The notes under the pieces were generated by a model, which worked only from the letters and a program-made list of their open reading frames with translations, was not told the origin of the DNA and made no database searches. A stretch of DNA of 31,498 nt from CAYLWZ01 sp964585805 (GTDB lineage: Bacteria; Patescibacteriota; Minisyncoccia; Minisyncoccales; GWA2-38-27). Shown piece by piece: positions 23,874-31,044 of the stretch. How positions within the stretch are numbered: position 1 is the stretch's first letter; every line of letters begins with the position of its first letter. A program made the translations under genes and the position numbers. The stretch spans positions 1 through 31,498 of the forward strand of contig CAZPFE010000002.1 in assembly GCA_964585805.1 (NCBI GenBank), written 5' to 3'.

Positions 23874-24986
23874 ATGTGGTGGTTTAAAAAGAAAAAAATA
23901 ACTAATCAAGAGCAGATGTTTGTTGGATATTGGATTTTTGATTATCTCGATGACGGGATTTTAGTAATTGATCAAAAGAATAGAGTATTTTTAGCTAATT
24001 TTAAAGCAGCAGAATATTTAAGAATTAAAAAAGAAGATTTAATTGGAAAATCCATTTTAGAATTGAATAAGTATTTAAATTTAAGAGATTTAGCTGTTCT
24101 TTCTCAAGTAAGAATAAGAAAAGAAGAAAGAAAAGAGAAAATAAAACCGCGAGATAACTTTTTTTTAGAAGCAAAGTTTATTCCTCTTAAAACTCAAGAA
24201 GAAGAGGTTAAAAATATTTTGATTATTCTTTATGATATTACAAGAGAAGTTTTAACTGAAAAAGCAAAAAGTGAATTTATTAGGTTATCTACCCATCAGT
24301 TATGGACACCTGCTTCTGGAATTAAATGGTCGTTAAAAATGCTTTTAAATGAAGAATTAGGAGAACTTAATAATAAGCAAAAAGAACTTTTGAAAGAGAT
24401 TTACGAGGCAAATGAAAGAGAGATTAAATTAATAGGCGATCTTTTAACTGTTGCTGAAATTGAGTCAGGTAATGTAATCTCTGAGGTAAGTCTTTTGAAT
24501 ATTGAAGAAATTATTCAATCAGCAATAAATGATTGCGAGAAGATGGCGATTAAGAAAGGAGTAAAAATAATTTTTAGAGAACCAAAAGAGAGAATACCAA
24601 AAGTAATGGTTGATGAAGAAAAGATTAAGATGGCAATCAGGAATATTATTGATAATGCTATTAGGTATAATAAGTCATCAAAAGGAATAGTTGAGGTTGG
24701 ATTGGAAAGAAGGGAAAAGGAAATAAGGATAGAAATTTCTGATAATGGTTTGGGTATTCCTTATGAAGAACAGAGAAAGGTATTTAGTAAATTTTTTAGA
24801 GGAAAAAATATTCTTCAAATAGACACTACTGGTTCAGGATTGGGACTATATATTGCCAAAAGTATTATTGAAGCTCACAATGGCAGAATTTGGTTTGAAT
24901 CAGAAGAAAACAAAGGGACAACATTTTATTTTACTTTACCGATAAAGAAAAAGTTTGGCGAGTTTTTAAGTAGTAAGTTTTATTGA
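23874..24986 (+). CDS. PAS-domain sensor histidine kinase (soluble)
   Basis: This 370-residue kinase has a Lys-rich start, a PAS domain (about 20-125, with FDYLDDGILVIDQKNRVFLAN and the ending ILIILYDITREVL), a HisKA domain with H141 in STHQLWTPASGIKWSL, and an ATPase domain with NIIDNAIRYN, DNGLGIP and GSGLGLYIAK. There is no membrane helix, so it senses an internal signal. The usual HELRTP is HQLWTP, with Gln after the phospho-acceptor. It is followed by a receiver (25039), a second kinase (25438) and a second receiver (26245). Its last 129 bases of catalytic domain match the second kinase almost exactly. Confidence 0.92.
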   Translation: MWWFKKKKITNQEQMFVGYWIFDYLDDGILVIDQKNRVFLANFKAAEYLRIKKEDLIGKSILELNKYLNLRDLAVLSQVRIRKEERKEKIKPRDNFFLEAKFIPLKTQEEEVKNILIILYDITREVLTEKAKSEFIRLSTHQLWTPASGIKWSLKMLLNEELGELNNKQKELLKEIYEANEREIKLIGDLLTVAEIESGNVISEVSLLNIEEIIQSAINDCEKMAIKKGVKIIFREPKERIPKVMVDEEKIKMAIRNIIDNAIRYNKSSKGIVEVGLERREKEIRIEISDNGLGIPYEEQRKVFSKFFRGKNILQIDTTGSGLGLYIAKSIIEAHNGRIWFESEENKGTTFYFTLPIKKKFGEFLSSKFY

Positions 24987-25038
24987 CAGGAATGATTATT
25001 AAAAGTTATTATAAATTAATTAAGAGTTAAATTTATTT

Positions 25039-25431
25039 ATGGATAATTCAAATAAAAAAATATTAGTGGTTGAAGATGATTCTTTTTTAAGAAAGATTAT
25101 AGTAAAGAAACTTTTAAATGAAGGTTATACGGTTATTGAAGCAATAGACGGAGAAAAAGGTTTAAAAATGGCAAAAGAAAAGAGACCTGATTTAATTCTT
25201 TTAGATTTAGTATTACCAGGAATAGATGGATTTGAAGTATTAAAAAGGATGAAAAATGGGGCAGAGATTGCTAATATTCCAGTGGTTATTTTATCTAATT
25301 TAGGTAATAGAGTAGATATAGAAAGAGGGTTAGAACTTGGAGCAGTAGATTTTTTAGTTAAAGCTCATTTAGCGCCAAGAGATATTATAGAAAGAATAGA
25401 AAATATTTTTAAGAAAATGGAAAATGTTTAA
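25039..25431 (+). CDS. Single-domain response regulator (receiver only)
   Basis: This 130-residue CheY-like protein consists of one receiver domain. It has the acidic pocket VVEDD, phospho-acceptor D56 in LLDLVLPGIDGFEV, a Ser switch in VVILSNLG, and the conserved Lys in FLVKAH. No output or DNA-binding domain follows. It ends six bases before the second kinase gene and is the likely phospho-partner of one of the two kinases. It is a paralogue of the receiver at 26245, sharing LPGIDGFEVL, ILSNLG and LVKAH. In the absence of an output domain it probably acts by protein binding. Confidence 0.93.
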   Translation: MDNSNKKILVVEDDSFLRKIIVKKLLNEGYTVIEAIDGEKGLKMAKEKRPDLILLDLVLPGIDGFEVLKRMKNGAEIANIPVVILSNLGNRVDIERGLELGAVDFLVKAHLAPRDIIERIENIFKKMENV

Positions 25432-25437
25432 TTAAAG

Positions 25438-26166
25438 ATGAAAGCAAGTCGCCAAGAAAAAGAGAAAAATGTTTTTAATGAATTAGATAGTATTTTTCTT
25501 GTTGCTCATCAATTAAAAGCTCCTTTAGCAAAAATAAAATGGACATTAAGAATGCTTATTGAAGAAGATTTAGGGGCAATAAATGAAGAACAGAAAGAAT
25601 TTTTAGAAAATGCTTATCAAGCAAGCGAAAGGATAATAAATTTAGTTAATGATTTATTAGATATATCCAGAATAAGTAAAGGAAATGAATATTTAGATTT
25701 AAAAAAAGTTGATTTATTAGATCTTGTAAAAAAGGAAGTAGATTTTTATAAAAAAGAAGGAGAGAAAAAAAATATATCTTTTATTTTTAAAAAACCTTTA
25801 AACAAAGAAAAATTTATTGTAAAAATAGATTTTGAGAAAATTAGAATAGTAATAGATAATCTTATAAGAAATGCTATTAAATATACACCAAAAGGAGGGA
25901 AAATAGTAATTTCTTTAAAAAAGAGAAAAAAAGAAATAGAGTTTTCTATTAAGGATAACGGTATTGGCATTCCTCAGGATCAGCAAGATAAAATCTTCAG
26001 AAAGTTTTTTAGAGCAGATAATGGTAAAAAGATAGACACCACTGGTTCAGGATTAGGGCTATATATCGCTAAAAGCATTATTGAGGCTCACAATGGCAGA
26101 ATTTGGTTTGAATCAGAAGAAAATAAAGGGACAACATTTTATTTTACTTTACCGATAAAGAGTTAA
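25438..26166 (+). CDS. Minimal histidine kinase (HisKA plus ATPase, no sensor)
   Basis: This 242-residue protein is a bare kinase core. HisKA has H24 in VAHQLKAPLAKIKWTL. The ATPase domain holds NLIRNAIKYTPKGG, DNGIGIP and GSGLGLYIAKSI. There are no membrane segments and no PAS domain; a sensor partner or the receiver must provide input. It is a close paralogue of the PAS kinase at 23874. The last 43 residues before the tail are identical, and the encoding 129 bases differ only at eight synonymous positions. As in the other two kinases, the residue after the phospho-acceptor His is not acidic (Gln25). Confidence 0.92.
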   Translation: MKASRQEKEKNVFNELDSIFLVAHQLKAPLAKIKWTLRMLIEEDLGAINEEQKEFLENAYQASERIINLVNDLLDISRISKGNEYLDLKKVDLLDLVKKEVDFYKKEGEKKNISFIFKKPLNKEKFIVKIDFEKIRIVIDNLIRNAIKYTPKGGKIVISLKKRKKEIEFSIKDNGIGIPQDQQDKIFRKFFRADNGKKIDTTGSGLGLYIAKSIIEAHNGRIWFESEENKGTTFYFTLPIKS

Positions 26167-26190
26167 TAAATTTTAATTTATTTCAGCTTT

Positions 26191-26223
26191 CAAACATTTC
26201 TAAAAGATATTTTGAGATGTTTG
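26191..26223 (+). promoter_or_regulatory. Hairpin upstream of the second receiver gene
   Basis: CAAACATTTC (26191-26200) pairs with GAGATGTTTG (26214-26223) over ten positions including one T-G wobble, and AAAA/TTTT can extend the stem inside the loop. It has no T-tract, so it is more likely an mRNA processing or operator structure than a terminator. Confidence 0.35.
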
Positions 26224-26244
26224 GAGGTTGGAATAATTATATTT

Positions 26245-26613
26245 ATGAAAAAGATTTTAGTTGTAGAAGATGATAAATTTTTAAGAGAGTTAATTATGCA
26301 AAAACTTATTAAAGAAGGATATGAAATTATAGAAGCAAAAGACGGGGAGGAAGGAGTAGGGAAAGTCAGGGAAGATAAGCCGGATTTGGTGCTGTTAGAT
26401 CTTATTTTGCCTGGCATTGATGGGTTTGAGGTTTTGGCAAGGATAAAGAGTAATCCTGAAACTTCCAATGTGCCAGTAATCATTCTTTCAAATTTAGGTC
26501 AAAAAGAAGACGTGGAAAAGGCATTAAACGAAGGAGCGAATGATTATTTAGTGAAGGCTCATTTTGCTCCAGATGAAATAATTAAAAAAGTGAAAACAGT
26601 ATTGGGCGAATAA
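26245..26613 (+). CDS. Single-domain response regulator (receiver only)
   Basis: This 122-residue receiver starts MKKILVVEDD, with phospho-acceptor D52 in LLDLILPGIDGFEV, a Ser switch in VIILSNLG and Lys in YLVKAHFAP. The frame is open from 26212, but the extra eleven residues are unlike the family, so the ATG at 26245 is preferred. It is a paralogue of the receiver at 25039 and again has no output domain. mutM begins nine bases after its stop, so it may be co-transcribed with repair genes. The kinase-receiver pairs probably arose by tandem duplication. Confidence 0.92.
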   Translation: MKKILVVEDDKFLRELIMQKLIKEGYEIIEAKDGEEGVGKVREDKPDLVLLDLILPGIDGFEVLARIKSNPETSNVPVIILSNLGQKEDVEKALNEGANDYLVKAHFAPDEIIKKVKTVLGE

Positions 26614-26622
26614 ATTTTATTT

Positions 26623-27501
26623 ATGCCTGAACTGCCAGAGGTTGAGACTACAATTCAGAGTTTAAAAACTGGCCGAGCACCTGTTTTAGGGGCTCGGTTT
26701 ATTGATGTTTGGACAGATTCTCCGAAAATGATTAAAAATCCAAAGAGCTTTTTATTGTTTAAGAAAAAGATAATAAATAGAGAAATTCAAGATATTTGGC
26801 GAAGAGGAAAAAATATTATTTTTACCCTTTCAGGAAATCTATTTCTCTTAATTCATCAAAAATTAACAGGTCATCTTTTAGTAGGAAACTGGGAGAAGGT
26901 AAATAATAAATGGGAACCAATAGATAAAAAGAGTGCTTTGAATGAAGCAGTTAATAAATATATCCATTTTTTATTTTGGTTAGATAGTGGCTTAATGATT
27001 GCTTTGTCTGATTTAAGAAAGTTTGCCAAAATAGAAATTTTAACAAAAAAGGAGTTGGATGATGAGTTGAAAAATTTAGGTGTAGAACCGTTGGATAAGG
27101 ATTTTACTTTTAAGAAATTTAAAGAGGTTTTAAGAAAAAGGAAAGGCAGAATTAAGCAAGTGTTAATGGATCAGAAAATAATAGCCGGCATTGGTAATAT
27201 TTATTCAGATGAAATTTTATTTAAAGCAGGGGTTAATCCTTTTCGCTTAATTAATTCTTTATCTGAAGAAGAATTAAAGAAAATTTATTTAGCAATGAAA
27301 GAAATTTTAAGTTTATCTATTCGTCTTCAAGGAGAATCGTTTGCTGATTACCGTCTGCCAAATGGAGAAAGAGGAGGATTTGATAAAATGATTAAGGTTT
27401 ATAGAAGAGAAGGAAAAAAATGTTTTCGTTGTAAAGGAGTAATTCAAAGAAAAATTATTGGAGGTCGTTCTACTTATTTTTGTCCTAAATGTCAAAAGTA
27501 A
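26623..27501 (+). CDS. mutM: Formamidopyrimidine-DNA glycosylase (MutM/Fpg)
   Basis: This 292-residue base-excision repair glycosylase/AP lyase removes 8-oxoguanine and formamidopyrimidines. Catalytic P2 and E3 are in MPELPEVET, the conserved Lys is in RRGKNIIF near 63, the helix-two-turn-helix is GIGNIYSDEILFKAGVNP, and the C-terminal zinc finger uses C267, C270, C287 and C290, with the catalytic-loop Arg in GGRSTYF. The length is slightly above the usual 270-275 because of an insertion around NNKWEPIDKKSALNEAVNK. It is nine bases after a receiver gene and closely followed by holA. Confidence 0.97.
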   Translation: MPELPEVETTIQSLKTGRAPVLGARFIDVWTDSPKMIKNPKSFLLFKKKIINREIQDIWRRGKNIIFTLSGNLFLLIHQKLTGHLLVGNWEKVNNKWEPIDKKSALNEAVNKYIHFLFWLDSGLMIALSDLRKFAKIEILTKKELDDELKNLGVEPLDKDFTFKKFKEVLRKRKGRIKQVLMDQKIIAGIGNIYSDEILFKAGVNPFRLINSLSEEELKKIYLAMKEILSLSIRLQGESFADYRLPNGERGGFDKMIKVYRREGKKCFRCKGVIQRKIIGGRSTYFCPKCQK

Positions 27502-27518
27502 TCTTGTATTTATATAAT

Positions 27519-28466
27519 ATGATTATATTTTTTTACGGAGAGGATACATATAGGATAAAAGAAAGTGTTAAGTTAATGATTGAGAAATATAGAAAGAAGG
27601 GCTTTGTTCTGAAATTTTTTGATTGTCAAGAAAATAGTTCTGATTTGATAGATTATTTTAGAGAGGAGGTTAATCAATATTCTATATTTAAGAAAAGAGA
27701 ATTGGTGGTTGTTTCTAATGTTTTTTCTTCTCCTGAAAGCGTTAGAAAAAAAATATTAGAGGAGAAGGAAAAATTAACAGATCCAAAGAATGTTTTTTTG
27801 TTTTTTGAAGAAAAAAAAGAGATTAACCAAAAAAGTGATTTTTTTTCTTTTTTTAGAAAAGAAGCAAAATGTCGGGAATTTAAGGTGCTTTCTTTTGGAG
27901 AGGTAAGAATTTGGGCAGGAAGAAAATTTAATGAAAGGAATTTTAAAGTTGATAAGTCTGCTTTAGAATTGTTGGCCCAATATGCGGGTAGTAATCTTTG
28001 GAGAGTGAAGAATGAGATTGAGAAGTTAATAAATTATAAAATTAAGGAAAAGGTTGTAGAAGAAAAAGATATAAAAATGTTGGTTGAACCAGAGACTTTA
28101 GAATTAAATATCTTTACAATGATTGATGCTATTTCTCAAAAAAACAAAAGCAAAGCATTAAAGTTGCTCAGGTTTTATTTAGAAAAAGGAGATTCGCCTT
28201 TATATCTTTTAACAATGATAAGTTATCAATTTAGAAATTTATTAATAGTTAAAGATCTTATAAGAAAGGGATATTATTATGATCTTGCCTTAAAAAAAAG
28301 CGGACTTCATCCTTTTGTGTTTAAAAAAACCTATTCTCAATCTTTTAAGTTTAGTTTTGAAGAATTAAAAAAAATCTATCAAAAAATTTTAGAGATAGAT
28401 TTTACGATTAAAAGCGGAAAAATCGAACCTTTTTTTGCTTTAGAATTGTTTATTATTCAGATTTAA
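27519..28466 (+). CDS. holA: DNA polymerase III delta subunit
   Basis: This 315-residue clamp-loader delta subunit opens the sliding clamp at primed sites. The start MIIFFYGEDTYRIKESV is typical of HolA; an upstream ATG at 27489 inside mutM would add ten unlike residues. The AAA+-like fold without a P-loop is visible through KRELVVVSNVF, the mid-region ALELLAQYAGSNLWRVKNEIEKL, and the C-terminal collar with SPLYLLTMISYQFRNLLIVKDL and ALKKSGLHPFVFKK. The stop overlaps the convergent rpsT tail by 14 bases. Confidence 0.93.
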   Translation: MIIFFYGEDTYRIKESVKLMIEKYRKKGFVLKFFDCQENSSDLIDYFREEVNQYSIFKKRELVVVSNVFSSPESVRKKILEEKEKLTDPKNVFLFFEEKKEINQKSDFFSFFRKEAKCREFKVLSFGEVRIWAGRKFNERNFKVDKSALELLAQYAGSNLWRVKNEIEKLINYKIKEKVVEEKDIKMLVEPETLELNIFTMIDAISQKNKSKALKLLRFYLEKGDSPLYLLTMISYQFRNLLIVKDLIRKGYYYDLALKKSGLHPFVFKKTYSQSFKFSFEELKKIYQKILEIDFTIKSGKIEPFFALELFIIQI

Positions 28467-28734
28467 TTGTTTCTTTGGTTTTATTGATTAGTTTTGTAAT
28501 TCTTGATTTTTTTCTAGAAGCAGTATTTTTTTTGATAACATTAACTTTTGCTGCTTTGTCTAAAGCTTTATATATTTTAGGCAATAAAGCATTTGCCTCT
28601 TTAATCTTTTTTTCTGAAACTAAAAGCTTTATCTCTTTAATAAGAGATTTAATTTTTCGGCGATAAATATTATTAATTGCTCTTCTTTTTAAGCTTTGAC
28701 GCAACGCTTTTTTGGCAGATTTTGTTATTGGCAT
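28453..28734 (-). CDS. rpsT: Small ribosomal subunit protein bS20
   Basis: This 93-residue basic protein has the S20 beginning MPITKSAKKALRQSLKRRAIN and the C-terminal helix KAAKVNVIKKNTASRKKSRI. It binds 16S rRNA as a primary assembly protein. The start at 28734 is preferred over 28770 because MPITKSAKKA is the normal family N-terminus. It is a lone gene, convergent with and overlapping the end of holA by 14 bases, so the two transcripts would be antisense at their 3' ends. Confidence 0.96.
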   Translation of the reverse strand: MPITKSAKKALRQSLKRRAINNIYRRKIKSLIKEIKLLVSEKKIKEANALLPKIYKALDKAAKVNVIKKNTASRKKSRITKLINKTKETIKSE

Positions 28735-29161
28735 ATTTTTGTCTAATTTATTTAATTTATAAGATAACAAAATAAGTTAAATTTGGCAAGAGAAAATAAA
28801 AATAAATGAATATTAATGAATATTTATAGTAGAAGATAGTGGTAGAAAAATAAAGATTTTGTTATTATATATTTAATATTCGTACTTTTCAATCAATTTG
28901 GTAACGAAATGAAAAAGTAAAAAACATCTTTTCAATCCTTCCTTTTTATTCCTTCAACCCTTCCCCTTCTCTTTGGAAAGAAAAAATATCTTTTATTTCC
29001 TCCCCCTTCCCAGAGGGAAGGGGGAGGAAAGAGGAGGGGGATGGGAGAGGAAACCTCCCCCACCTTAATCCTCCCCCTCCAGAGGAGGGGGAGGAAAATA
29101 AAGAGAGGAGAGGGAGGATATGAGGGGGATGGGAAATTGGTTAGCGATTAATTACATTTAA
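28735..29161. repeat. Gene-free region with REP-like unit
   Basis: Bases 28735-28920 are A+T-rich and hold the rpsT upstream region. From about 28935 the G/C-skewed repeats begin, with a full two-hairpin unit at 28999-29094: hairpin A at 28999-29027 (loop AGA) and hairpin B at 29070-29094 (loop AGA), again 42 bases apart. Bases 29136-29160 (AAATTGGTTAGCGATTA...) resemble the sequence before the kinase gene at 23824. Confidence 0.9.
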
Positions 29162-29755
29162 ATGATTAGATATCTTAGAGGAAAAATTATAAAAAAAGAA
29201 GAAGCAAAAGATTGTTTTGTTGTGGTAGATGTCGGCGGCGTTGGTTATAGGGTTTTTGTTTCTAAAAAGACATTTGATAGTTTGCCTGATTTTGGAGAGG
29301 AGGTAGAGTTGTTTTGTTATTTTGACTTTAAAGAAAACTCAATTAAATTATATGGTTTTTTAAAAGAAGAAGAGTTGAAGTTTTTTGAAGTTTTAGGACG
29401 GATTAAAGGAGTAGGACCTAAAATTGCTTTAAATATTGCCTCCCAGTCAAACTTGGAAGAAATGAAAGAGAAGATTAGATCCAAAGATGAAAAAATTTTT
29501 GAGAATGTTCCTGGTATAGGAAAGAAAAAAGCGATGGCAATTATTTTAGAGTTAAGTGATAAATTAGAGGATGTCTTTCGTATTCAGGAAAAAACAAAAA
29601 GAAAGAAAAAAAACGATGATGCAGAAGAAAGTTTAATTTCTTTAGGGTTTTCTCGCCAAGAAGCAAGAGCAGCCCTCGCGGCTGTTCCTAAGGAGATAGA
29701 TGATATAGAAGGAAAAATAAAAGAAGCTTTAAAATTATTAGGAAAAAATAAATGA
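29162..29755 (+). CDS. ruvA: Holliday junction DNA-binding protein RuvA
   Basis: This 197-residue protein forms tetramers that hold the Holliday junction and load RuvB (encoded at 18585). The N-terminal OB domain (about 1-63) starts MIRYLRGKIIKKE and includes VDVGGVGYRV. Two helix-hairpin-helix motifs follow, IKGVGPKIALNI and VPGIGKKKAMAI. A charged linker leads to the C-terminal RuvB-binding domain with SLGFSRQEARAAL. The start sits just after the repeat block. Its stop overlaps the next start as ATGA, indicating translational coupling. Confidence 0.97.
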   Translation: MIRYLRGKIIKKEEAKDCFVVVDVGGVGYRVFVSKKTFDSLPDFGEEVELFCYFDFKENSIKLYGFLKEEELKFFEVLGRIKGVGPKIALNIASQSNLEEMKEKIRSKDEKIFENVPGIGKKKAMAIILELSDKLEDVFRIQEKTKRKKKNDDAEESLISLGFSRQEARAALAAVPKEIDDIEGKIKEALKLLGKNK

Positions 29756-31044
29756 AAAGAATTAAAAAAATTATACCAGGTTTTTTATTGAATTTTTATC
29801 ATTATTGTTTTGCTTTGATTGGAGGAGTGTTTTATAGATTGTCTTTTTTTACTTCTAAAAATATGACGGTAATTGGAGTAACAGGGACCAGTGGAAAGAC
29901 AACAACAGTTGAAATGATAGCAAGAATTTTAGAGGAAGCAGGTTATAAGGTAGGGGTGTTATCTTCGGTTAAATTTAAAATTGGCAGTCAGGAAGAAGAA
30001 AATAAGTTAAAGATGACTATGCCTGGCAGAATGATGATACCGAAATTTTTAAGAAGGGCAAGAAAATGTGATTATGTTGTTTTAGAGGTTACTTCAGAAG
30101 GAATAAAGCAGTATCGTCATAAATTTATTCATTTTGATATTGCGGTTTTAACAAATTTAAGTCCTGAACACATTGAATCTCATGGTAGTTTTGAAAAATA
30201 TAGAGAGGCTAAATTAAAACTTTTTCAAATTGCCAAAAAAACGCATATTATTAATTTAGACGATGAGAATAAAGATTATTTTTTGCCTTTTCCAGCAGAA
30301 AGAAAATATTTTTTTAGTTTGAAGAATTGTCGGCAGAAAGAAAAATTTTTTCAGGAAAACAAAAATTATCAAATTATCAGGGCTGAAAATATAGATATAT
30401 CCAACCAAGGAATTAGTTTTATTTTAAAAGGAACGACTTTTCGTTTAAACTTATTGGGTAAGTTTAATATTTACAACGCTTTGGCAGCTATTTCTTTAGG
30501 GATTTCAGAAGGTATTTCTTTAGAAACCTGTAAAAGGGCATTAGAGAAATTTAAAAAAATGCCGGGAAGAATGGAAGTGGTTGTTAAATCTCCTTTTACG
30601 GTTATTGTTGATTACGCTCATACTCCAAATAGTTTAGAAAAAGTTTACAAAACAATTAAAGAAGGGTTAAAAAACAAAAAATCTAAAATGATTTGCGTTT
30701 TAGGTTCTTGCGGAGGAGGGAGGGATAAATGGAAAAGGCCAGTTTTAGGAGAGATAGCCGCCACTTATTGTGATAAAGTGATTATTACTAATGAGGATCC
30801 TTATGATGACGACCCAGAAGAAATTATAGAGAATGTCTTTCAAGGAACTAAAGGAAAGGGAGAGAAAATTTTGGATAGGCGAGAGGCAATTAGAAAAGCC
30901 TTAGAAATATCTCAAAAAAATGATATAGTTATAATAACTGGAAAAGGATCAGAACCATGGATGTGTGTAGAAAAAGGAAAGAAAATTCCATGGGACGACC
31001 GACAGATTGTGAGAGAAGAGTTAAGAAGATTATTAGAAAAATAA
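29752..31044 (+). CDS. MurE-like Mur ligase lacking the N-terminal domain
   Basis: This 430-residue ATP-dependent ligase resembles UDP-MurNAc-tripeptide synthetase (MurE). The central ATPase domain has GVTGTSGKTTT at 42-52 and the family segments LEVTSEGIKQYRH and LTNLSPEHIESHG. The C-terminal ligase domain has VDYAHTPNSLEKV near 285 and the final GKGSEPWMCVEKGKKIPWDD. The N-terminal UDP-binding domain of normal MurE (about 90 residues) is absent, replaced by 37 residues with a hydrophobic stretch. The specificity segment is NEDPYDDDP rather than the DNPR of diaminopimelate enzymes, so the added amino acid is uncertain. It starts by ATGA overlap with ruvA. MurE or a Mur-ligase-family amidoligase on another substrate are both possible. 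Confidence 0.82.
   Translation: MKRIKKIIPGFLLNFYHYCFALIGGVFYRLSFFTSKNMTVIGVTGTSGKTTTVEMIARILEEAGYKVGVLSSVKFKIGSQEEENKLKMTMPGRMMIPKFLRRARKCDYVVLEVTSEGIKQYRHKFIHFDIAVLTNLSPEHIESHGSFEKYREAKLKLFQIAKKTHIINLDDENKDYFLPFPAERKYFFSLKNCRQKEKFFQENKNYQIIRAENIDISNQGISFILKGTTFRLNLLGKFNIYNALAAISLGISEGISLETCKRALEKFKKMPGRMEVVVKSPFTVIVDYAHTPNSLEKVYKTIKEGLKNKKSKMICVLGSCGGGRDKWKRPVLGEIAATYCDKVIITNEDPYDDDPEEIIENVFQGTKGKGEKILDRREAIRKALEISQKNDIVIITGKGSEPWMCVEKGKKIPWDDRQIVREELRRLLEK

Noticed and set aside
8560..31044. UGA recoding as in Gracilibacteria/SR1
   Set aside because: TGA stops fit normal gene ends (for example ruvA, the membrane kinase, the PAS kinase) and no conserved domain is interrupted by in-frame TGA.
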